Below, one piece after another: positions 1 through 6,521 of a stretch of DNA of 12,139 nt; position 1 is the first letter of the stretch, and each line of letters begins with the position of its first letter. A model generated the notes under the pieces. That model made no database searches and was not told the DNA's origin. It saw nothing but the letters and a program-made list of their open reading frames with translations. Location: contig JAKCAB010000655.1 of assembly GCA_021839785.1 (NCBI GenBank), forward strand, positions 1 to 12,139. The letters run 5' to 3'. The translations under genes were made by a program, and so were the position numbers. The DNA comes from a bacterium (GTDB lineage: Bacteria; Verrucomicrobiota; Verrucomicrobiae; Limisphaerales; J093).

Positions 1-159
1 CTCGGAATTTAGCAGGAAGCCGGCCAACTGCGCTTCTCTTATCGCCCCCGCGCTTACCCAGCAAACACATTCCCAACGGGTTTGGCCAACGCGATGCCGA
101 GCGCATTTTGTCCTGATTCGTGCTTGACGGGTGAACCGGGACAGAAAGGCTTGCGCGCC

Positions 160-1500
160 ATGCACCGACCCGCAAAAACCCCACCCCGCCATGCACCCGC
201 CCAATTGGCGTTGGTGGCGCTTCTGTTCACCTGTTTCGGAGGCCGCCTGCTCGGCAACGCGCTGGAGGATTACGTCAACGCCCCCGACCCGAGCTTCAAT
301 TGGAAGCGCTGCGAACAAAAGCCCATCAAGAACTGGGGCACGTTGACGCACCTCGAATTGGTTTCGCAGACCTGGCGGCACCAGTTCTGGAGCCATCACC
401 TGATGGTCATCCGGCCCAACGAAGTTCGGAACCCCGACATCGCCCTGGTGTTCGTGACCGGCGGCAGCTACAACGCGCCCGACGAAAAGGACCTGGGGAT
501 GTTCCAAGGTTGGGCCGACCGCGCTGGGGCCGTCGTGGCGGTCCTGAACAAGGTGCCGAATCAGCCGCTTTACGACGGTCGCCGCGAGGACGCGCTGATC
601 GCCTACACGTTCGACCAGTTTATGAAGACCGCCGACCCCACCTGGCCGCTGTTGTTCCCAATGGTCAAGAGCGCCGTGCGGGCGATGGACACGCTCGAGC
701 AGTTCGCGACCGCGGAGTGGGGCCAGCGGATCAGCCGGTTCGTGGTTTCGGGGGCCTCGAAGCGCGGTTGGACCACCTGGCTCACCGGCGCGGTGGACCG
801 GCGCGTGGTGGCCATCGCGCCGATGGTCATCGACATGCTGAACATGAAGGTGCAACTCAAGTGGTCGGAGAAGATGTACGGCCAGCCGAGCGAGGAAATC
901 AGCGATTACACCCGGCTGAACCTGCACCTCGAGATGGACGAGCCGCGCATGGTGGAACTGCGGAGTTATGTGGACCCGTATTCGTATCGCGCCCGGTACA
1001 CCATGCCCAAGCTGATCCTGCTGGGCACGAACGACCCGTACTGGACTGTCGATGCCTTGCGCCATTATTGGGCCGACCTGCCGGAGCCGAAGCTGGTTTA
1101 TCAAACGCCCAACGCCGGCCATGACCTCGACGGCGGCAAGCACGCCAGCGCCGCCGTGGCCGCGTTTTATCGAATGGTCGCCGATCGCCAGCCTCTGCCG
1201 GTCATGGCGTGGACGATCAGCAACGCGGCGGACGGCACGACGATCAAGGCGCGGGTTTCGCCGGCAGCCAGGCGGTTCACGCTCTGGACCGCGGAGTCCA
1301 AGGACCGCGATTTTCGCGACGACAAATGGTCGGCTAAAACCATCGAGGCAACCGACGACGGCCAGGCGGCCTCCGCCCAAGTGCCCAAGCCCGCGACCGG
1401 CTACCGCGCGTTTATGATCGAAGCCACGCTCGTTTCGCCGACCGGCCAGGAATACCAGCTCTCGACCGAGGCGCGGGTCACACCGGATGGTTTGCGCTGA
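160..1500 (+). CDS. PhoPQ-activated pathogenicity-related (PqaA-type) secreted alpha/beta hydrolase
   Basis: Predicted 446-residue exported protein of the PqaA family (Pfam PhoPQ_related). The ATG at 160 is chosen because it is preceded by AAAGG ten bases upstream and starts a plausible signal peptide: basic residues, then the hydrophobic run LALVALLFTCF, ending near GNA. Starts further upstream in frame add non-signal sequence. The mature N-terminus (ALEDYVNAPDPSFNW) is typical of the family. The nucleophile elbow is GASKRG with Ser200; Asp292 in GTNDPYW and His321 in NAGHD complete a likely Ser-Asp-His triad. After about residue 350 a beta-rich C-terminal part with an Ig-like look follows. 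The family was named from a Salmonella PhoPQ-regulated gene; in free-living bacteria the substrate is unknown, and a role in polymer breakdown here is inference from the neighbouring beta-helix gene. The gene converges on the sigma fusion, and its TGA overlaps a repeat-like GAGACGG. Family assignment is firm, substrate is not. Confidence -1.
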   Translation: MHRPAKTPPRHAPAQLALVALLFTCFGGRLLGNALEDYVNAPDPSFNWKRCEQKPIKNWGTLTHLELVSQTWRHQFWSHHLMVIRPNEVRNPDIALVFVTGGSYNAPDEKDLGMFQGWADRAGAVVAVLNKVPNQPLYDGRREDALIAYTFDQFMKTADPTWPLLFPMVKSAVRAMDTLEQFATAEWGQRISRFVVSGASKRGWTTWLTGAVDRRVVAIAPMVIDMLNMKVQLKWSEKMYGQPSEEISDYTRLNLHLEMDEPRMVELRSYVDPYSYRARYTMPKLILLGTNDPYWTVDALRHYWADLPEPKLVYQTPNAGHDLDGGKHASAAVAAFYRMVADRQPLPVMAWTISNAADGTTIKARVSPAARRFTLWTAESKDRDFRDDKWSAKTIEATDDGQAASAQVPKPATGYRAFMIEATLVSPTGQEYQLSTEARVTPDGLR

Positions 1501-1510
1501 GACGGCCTTC
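1499..1510. repeat. Possible degenerate outlying copy of the 17-bp unit
   Basis: GAGACGGCCTTC overlaps the TGA stop of the PqaA-type gene and matches the repeat core GAGACGGTTCCTTC with two T bases missing. Its start lies 51 bases, exactly three periods, before the first clear copy at 1550. The sequence from 1511 to 1540 between them does not look like repeat. It may be a decayed edge of the array or a chance match. Confidence -1.
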
Positions 1511-1540
1511 GGCAACGCCAACGACCGGCGAGGGTGTTGC

Positions 1541-1680
1541 TCCTTCAGGGAGACGGTTCCTTCAGGGAGACGGTTCCTTCAAGGAGACGGTTCCTTCAAG
1601 GAGACGGTTCCTTCAAGGAGACGGTTCCTTCAAGGAGACGGTTCCTTCAAGGAGACGGTTCCTTCAAGGAGACGGTTTTG
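1541..1680. repeat. 17-bp tandem repeat array, 8 copies
   Basis: The heptamer GAGACGG begins at 1550, 1567, 1584, 1601, 1618, 1635, 1652 and 1669, exactly 17 bases apart. The consensus unit is GGAGACGGTTCCTTCAA; the first two junctions read CAGGGAG instead of CAAGGAG, and the last unit diverges after GGAGACGGTT. A partial unit (TCCTTCAGG) opens the array at 1541. Each unit contains AAGGA-N6-TCCTT, an imperfect inverted repeat able to form a 5-bp hairpin. The array fills the space between two convergent genes and runs into the last codons of the sigma fusion. There is no unique spacer between units, so it is not CRISPR. Its role is unknown: slippage minisatellite, transcript-end structure and protein-binding array are all possible. 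Confidence -1.
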
Positions 1681-3904
1681 CGGCTTCCCGCCGGAAGCTT
1701 TCCGCCAGGGTGGGATCTTTCTCGATAACCGCCTTCACAAAGGCCCGATAAATGTCCGGGTCGCGAGCGGCCAATTGCCTGGCGAGGTCGATCAACTCCG
1801 GCCGCGTGTACCAAGTGGAGAATTTGCGCTGTTCGAGCAGGAGAACTTGAAGTTCGGGGTTCTGCGAGGCCTTGGGTTTGGCGTCCAGCTCAGACTGGGC
1901 GACAACAACTCCGTTCATAACAGTCTCGGGTGATACGCGCTCGACCTTCACTGTGGGATCGATCTTGTGGATGGCCTGGACAATCTGATCGCGGTCGTCT
2001 TCGTTCTTCCCCCACAAAGCTTGTAGAAGGTTGGGCACCGCACTGGCGGCGGCCGGGCCAAGGTCGCCCAACCTCGAGGCGGAGGTCAGTGCCAGGCGCG
2101 GGTCCTGCAAGCCTTTGACCACATCTTCGACGGTGGCGCTGCCAGTTTCGAACTTCTCGGTGAGTTGAGCCGATTGCGCATCCTGGCGCATGACCTGATC
2201 CAACTCCGGCATCTCCGCGCGCAGTTCTGGCTGAATACGGCCAACGGCCCGGAGGGCCTCTGAACGCAGGTTTTGGTCGGGCGTGGATTTGGCGTAATCC
2301 AACAGCGCCGGCACGAATGGCCTGGCGCGGTCGCCGACGGCCGCGAGGGTTTCCGAGGCGAGCAGGCAATCGATCTCGTCCTTACCCTTCAGACCGGCAC
2401 CAATGGCTTCCATGATCCGCGGATCCTGACCGGCCGAAGTGCGAATCAAGGCACAGGCGGCTCCAAAGCGCACTTTTGGATCGGCGTCATCCAGCAAACT
2501 TGTCAGGCCGGGAAGCCACGCTGTGGCAGCCTCCGGCTCTTTGGAATACACTTCTGCGATGGTCAGGGGGAGGAATCGCCGCATTGCCGGTGAATCTTGG
2601 CCCGGATCGGCGAGCATCGCCGTCAGCGCGGGTAGGTCCTTAGCCACCAACCCCAGGCGCTTGAGCGAAAACAACGCCGAAACCCCTTCGCCATTCTCAT
2701 TCGCGAGGGCGGTCTTCCAGAGGAAATCCGTCAGTCCGGGGACATCCTTGCCCAACTCCGCCATGGCCCCGCGCGCGCGGTCACGAACCATGAACGCCGG
2801 ATCATCCAACCGAAGGCCGGTGAGATCGCCGAGGGCGGCGGGATCGCGAACCGCCGCTTTCAACACCTCGAAGGCAGCGTCGCGGCGATTCCCGAACAGT
2901 CCGAGCGCGTCGATCACCTTCGGTTCGGGCCACAGGGTGCCGCTCTTGGGTAAGGGAACGAGCAGGGCCGCGCGCAATTCGCGCCGCGCATTCTCCAACT
3001 CGGCCTCGGAAAGCGGCGCCTTGGCGGGCACAAAGCTCAAGACTCGGGGAGTCGGCCCTTCGCTGGCGCCCCTGACACCCGGTTGATCGCCGCCAACGGC
3101 TACCGAGTTCGTGCTCGCAGCGTCCGACGGCGCGGAACGGTGGAGTCCGGTGGAAAACCAAGCCACAAGGATAAGCCCCGCAAACAGCAGGGAGACGGTT
3201 TTGAATTTCTTCATAACGATCAGCAGTTTGGCAACGGATGAGAGTGTCGGCCCCAGTCTTCCGGTCACCGTCGCGGCGGCGGCGATGCGGGCGACCAGAT
3301 CCGAAGGCGCTGCCGACACCGCACGATCGAGCAGCAAAGCCCCCAGCGCGGCCGAAGAACACGCCACACCACGCTGGGTGAACCAGTCCCGCAATCGCTC
3401 CAGCGCGCGACCCACGCGCATCTTCGCCGCGGCTTCGGTGGTGCCCAGAACGGTGCCGACGTCACGCATCGGCTTCCGCAAAAAGAACCGTAACAAGATC
3501 GCGCGGCGGTCCTGTTCGCCGAGCTCCCGCAAGGCTTCGTCCAGGAGCGGCTCGATTTCCTCCCAGACCGAAGTGTTGGCATCGGGGTTGTTCATTTGGG
3601 CGGCCTCCAATTCCCGCCGCCGCCGCCGCTCCTCAGTGCGTCGAGCCTTGGCCGCCAGGTGGCACGCCGTGCGATAGAGCCAGCCGGCCAGAGACGGGTG
3701 CGCCATCAAGGTGACCGAGCGACGGGCGAGAAGCAGAAACACCGTTTGCGTGGTCTCCTCGGCCAACTGGCGGTCGGCTAACTGGCGCCGGACGGCAGAG
3801 TGCACGAGATCGACATAGCGCTTCGCCAACTCGGCAAAAGCCGCCTCTGAACCATCGATCGCGTAGGCGCGAAGCAACTCAGCGTCCTGCATCTCAACCA
3901 TCAT
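1664..3904 (-). CDS. ECF-like sigma factor fused to a transmembrane segment and HEAT-repeat domain
   Basis: Predicted 746 residues from the ATG at 3904 (ATG at 3901 and 3892 are alternatives; the reading frame continues upstream but with unrelated sequence). Residues about 13-100 are sigma-70 region 2 (GSEAAFAELAKRYVDLVHSA, TQTVFLLLARR, GWLYRTACHLA), followed by a basic stretch. Residues about 121-180 are region 4 with its helix-turn-helix (LGTTEAAAKMRVGRALERLR). An Ala-rich linker leads to one membrane helix at about 234-251 (VSLLFAGLILVAWF), preceded by MKKFK. Residues about 330-650 are alpha-helical repeats resembling HEAT repeats (for example PALGDLTGLRLDD and DPKVRFGAACALI), then a helical tail. 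With the sigma part cytoplasmic, the repeats should lie outside the membrane, suggesting a tethered regulator sensing or docking something in the periplasm. No separate anti-sigma gene is seen beside it. The last four residues, KPSP, and the stop lie in the 17-bp array. Sigma assignment is firm; the function of the C-terminal part is inference. Confidence -1.
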   Translation of the reverse strand: MMVEMQDAELLRAYAIDGSEAAFAELAKRYVDLVHSAVRRQLADRQLAEETTQTVFLLLARRSVTLMAHPSLAGWLYRTACHLAAKARRTEERRRRRELEAAQMNNPDANTSVWEEIEPLLDEALRELGEQDRRAILLRFFLRKPMRDVGTVLGTTEAAAKMRVGRALERLRDWFTQRGVACSSAALGALLLDRAVSAAPSDLVARIAAAATVTGRLGPTLSSVAKLLIVMKKFKTVSLLFAGLILVAWFSTGLHRSAPSDAASTNSVAVGGDQPGVRGASEGPTPRVLSFVPAKAPLSEAELENARRELRAALLVPLPKSGTLWPEPKVIDALGLFGNRRDAAFEVLKAAVRDPAALGDLTGLRLDDPAFMVRDRARGAMAELGKDVPGLTDFLWKTALANENGEGVSALFSLKRLGLVAKDLPALTAMLADPGQDSPAMRRFLPLTIAEVYSKEPEAATAWLPGLTSLLDDADPKVRFGAACALIRTSAGQDPRIMEAIGAGLKGKDEIDCLLASETLAAVGDRARPFVPALLDYAKSTPDQNLRSEALRAVGRIQPELRAEMPELDQVMRQDAQSAQLTEKFETGSATVEDVVKGLQDPRLALTSASRLGDLGPAAASAVPNLLQALWGKNEDDRDQIVQAIHKIDPTVKVERVSPETVMNGVVVAQSELDAKPKASQNPELQVLLLEQRKFSTWYTRPELIDLARQLAARDPDIYRAFVKAVIEKDPTLAESFRREAAKPSP

Positions 3905-4160
3905 ATCCCCGTCCGGTCCGAAAAGTAACAACGGCAACCCGCACTTCCCCGTCGCTTGGAAGAGATTCAGAGGGGGGGCGACAAGGTTTGCCAGCCAGTT
4001 GCATTCGCCCGCCGTCACATCCAACCGCCGTGCACGCGCAGCGTTTTCTGTCCACCAGTGAATACTCGGCGTTCCAGTGCCAGGATGGCGACCGCACCCA
4101 GGTACAGCGTCCGATCTGACCGGGCATGACGCCACTACCCGCTTCTGTTACGTTGCGTCC
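3905..4160. promoter_or_regulatory. Divergent intergenic region between sigma fusion and beta-helix gene
   Basis: These 256 bases separate two genes read outward in opposite directions, so they should hold both promoters. No convincing -35/-10 pair or operator palindrome was recognised. A run of seven G lies near 3972-3980. The shared region is the only sequence-based reason to suspect that the sigma fusion regulates the beta-helix gene or itself. Confidence -1.
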
Positions 4161-6509
4161 GTGAAGCGCACGCTGCCTCTCTTGGTTTGCCTCGTCCTCG
4201 GTTTGTCTTTCCGGCCCGCCAGCGCGGACACGCCAGGTGGCGAGGAGTTCGTCGGCCCGTTCCCGAGCTGGCGCGACCTGAAGCGCGATTACGGCGCGAA
4301 AGGCGATGGCCAGGCCAACGACACCGAGGAACTCCAGCGGGCGCTGATGGACCTGACCCAACACGCCGACTTCTCCGTGCTGTACGTGCCGGCGGGGGTC
4401 TATCGCCTCACCGAACCGGTGCGCACGCTTCGGAAAGCGCACACCGATGCCCTCGGCGTGGCGCTGATCGGCGAGGACCCGGCCACGACCGTGTTTCTCT
4501 GGGACGGCCCGCGCGGGGCGCCCATGCTGACGTGGGACGCGTGGTACTCGAAGATTTCGCGGCTCACACTGGACGGGGCCGGGCGCGCGGGCGCGGCGCT
4601 GTTTTACGGACCCGCCTTTTCCACTTACAACGAGACGAGCGACATGGTTTTTCGCGACGCGCAGGCCGGCATCCACTTCGGCGAGGACAGCACGCAAGGT
4701 CAGGCGGAGAACGCGGTCTATCGCTGCCGGTTTCTGCGGTGCTCGCTGGCCGGCGTCCTCACCGAGAACTGGAACTCGATGGATGTCTGGGTCTGGAACT
4801 CGCGCTTCGACGACTGCCGCTTTGGCCTGCTGAACCAGATGGGCAACTTCCACGCCTGGCACAATCTTTTCCTCCGCTCGACCGAGGCCGACATCGCCAC
4901 GCGCAACCTCATGGTCTTCTCGTTCGTGGGCAACACCAGCGTCGGCTCCCGGCGCTTCCTCGACTTCGACACCGGCCACTCGTGGGGCGCACCCACCACG
5001 ATCGCCGCCAACCGCATTCTCGAACCCACCGCCGACTTCCCGGTCAAGCTGGGCAACGCCGGCCCGTATCTGGTGATGGACAACGCGTTCAAGCTCCCGG
5101 CCGGCACGACCAACCGAGCCGTGAAAATGACCTGGGCGGACCAGACGTTCGTGGGCAACCGCTACACCGCCACCAACGCCGTGGCCGAAAACGGACGCTT
5201 TCGCCGGATCGCGGAACAAGTCGTGGCGCCGGACCAAATCGACACCGCGCTCCCGACGTTGCCGCCCACGCCGCCCCGCCGCGAGCGCAAGGTGTTCGAG
5301 GTGCCGGCCGGTGCGGACGCGAACGCCATTCAGCGCGCGATCGACGACGCGGCGAAAATCGCCGGCCAGCGGCCGGTGGTGCATTTGCCGAAAGGCACCT
5401 ACCCGATCGCGAAAACCCTGGTGGTGCCGGCGCGGTGTGCGTTGCAACTCATTGGCGATGGCGCGGGCGAAACGGCCACGGTCTTGCGTTGGACCGGTCC
5501 CGCCAATGGCGTGCTGCTCCGGCTCGAAGGCCCGAGCCTCGCCACCTTGCGCGATCTCCATCTGAACGCCGGCAGCGCGCGCGGCATCGTGGTGGAAAAC
5601 GCCGACCAGCCGGGCGGCCGCATCTTCGCCGAGCAACTCAACGCCAACGGCCCGAACGCGGCGACTGTCCCAGGCACGGCTGCCGTGCGTGTGAGTGGCC
5701 TCGCGCGGACCGATGTTCAGCTCCGCTGCCTGCAAGGTTCGGGCAACGCCGGGCATTGGGTGGAAGTGGTCGGTCCGGGGGCGAACGAGACGGCGACCAA
5801 CCAGGTGAGCGTTTTCAACGGGGCGACCGGCAGCGCTGCCGGCCAGTACAGCGTGCGCGACGGCGGCCGTTTGGTCGTGCGCGGCGTTTATCACGAGAAA
5901 AGCGCGGATGCCTTGCGCGGCATTTACCTGAACGACGCCGGCTCGCTGGCGATCGACGCCACGCGTTTTTCCTACAAGACCTCGCCTTCGGCGCCGTTGG
6001 TGGCTGTCGATGGCTTCCGCGGCTGGTTCACGCTCGCGACCGGGCTGTTGCTGCCGGTGGACTCGACGAACACCTGCCGCTTCGAGCTCACCGGGGACGG
6101 CAGCCGGGCGCACGTGCTCGCGCTGAACAACCAGTTTTGGGTCCAGGAATTCGGCGTGACGGCGCAGACAGTCTGGCAAAATCGGGCGCAACCGCCGGCG
6201 GCGGGCGGGCTGGTCGGCTGCAACGTGAACTCGCCCTTGAAAGGCGCGACGACGAATGGCTTCGCCTTCCTGGCCAATCTCGGCGCCCGCCCGGACCCGG
6301 CGAAGTCTGGTTACGGCGCGGGGCCGCTGGCGGATCAAGGCACGGTGTCCGACAACGCGTTGCTGCGCCACCTCGCGCCGTTGCGCGAAGCGCGGATTTG
6401 GGAGCCTGGCGCGGGGCCGTCCGCCAAGGACGCGACCGACTTGTGCATTCACCGCGTGATGGTCACCGGTGGCAGTGGGGCCACGGTGGAATTCCGACGC
6501 GGCCGGTAG
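4161..6509 (+). CDS. Exported pectate-lyase-like right-handed beta-helix protein with two modules
   Basis: Predicted 782 residues. The GTG at 4161 is chosen because it begins a clean signal peptide (VKRTLPLLVCLVLGL, cleavage likely after residue 22, ASA); an ATG at 4077 in frame would bury this. No clear Shine-Dalgarno site precedes it. Residues about 35-370 begin with WRDLKRDYGAKGDG and NDTEELQRAL, the usual opening of Pectate_lyase_3/GH28-like beta-helix domains. A second opening of the same type occurs at about 378-425 (VFEVPAGADANAIQRAIDD, then VVHLPKGTYPI), so the protein appears to carry two such modules. Asn- and Gly-rich turns between short strands support a parallel beta-helix. Families of this fold include pectate lyases, polygalacturonases, other polysaccharide lyases and epimerases; the substrate cannot be read off and catalytic residues were not identified. 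It is convergent with a uronate-isomerase-like gene 12 bases downstream. Confidence -1.
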   Translation: MKRTLPLLVCLVLGLSFRPASADTPGGEEFVGPFPSWRDLKRDYGAKGDGQANDTEELQRALMDLTQHADFSVLYVPAGVYRLTEPVRTLRKAHTDALGVALIGEDPATTVFLWDGPRGAPMLTWDAWYSKISRLTLDGAGRAGAALFYGPAFSTYNETSDMVFRDAQAGIHFGEDSTQGQAENAVYRCRFLRCSLAGVLTENWNSMDVWVWNSRFDDCRFGLLNQMGNFHAWHNLFLRSTEADIATRNLMVFSFVGNTSVGSRRFLDFDTGHSWGAPTTIAANRILEPTADFPVKLGNAGPYLVMDNAFKLPAGTTNRAVKMTWADQTFVGNRYTATNAVAENGRFRRIAEQVVAPDQIDTALPTLPPTPPRRERKVFEVPAGADANAIQRAIDDAAKIAGQRPVVHLPKGTYPIAKTLVVPARCALQLIGDGAGETATVLRWTGPANGVLLRLEGPSLATLRDLHLNAGSARGIVVENADQPGGRIFAEQLNANGPNAATVPGTAAVRVSGLARTDVQLRCLQGSGNAGHWVEVVGPGANETATNQVSVFNGATGSAAGQYSVRDGGRLVVRGVYHEKSADALRGIYLNDAGSLAIDATRFSYKTSPSAPLVAVDGFRGWFTLATGLLLPVDSTNTCRFELTGDGSRAHVLALNNQFWVQEFGVTAQTVWQNRAQPPAAGGLVGCNVNSPLKGATTNGFAFLANLGARPDPAKSGYGAGPLADQGTVSDNALLRHLAPLREARIWEPGAGPSAKDATDLCIHRVMVTGGSGATVEFRRGR

Positions 6510-6521
6510 CCGTCGCCGCGG

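Noticed and set aside
1541..1680. CRISPR array
   Set aside because: Units are 17 bases directly abutting with no variable spacers, and no cas genes are nearby.
1487..1933. Plus-strand open frame running through the repeat array and giving a peptide with 17-residue periodicity
   Set aside because: It starts inside the end of the PqaA-type gene, is open only because the repeat has no plus-strand stop, and its second half is antisense to the well-supported sigma fusion.
3894..6452. 852-codon minus-strand open frame opposite the beta-helix gene
   Set aside because: Its translation is Arg/Gly/Val-rich with no family features, while the plus strand encodes a signal peptide and recognisable modules; long antisense frames are expected in GC-rich genes.
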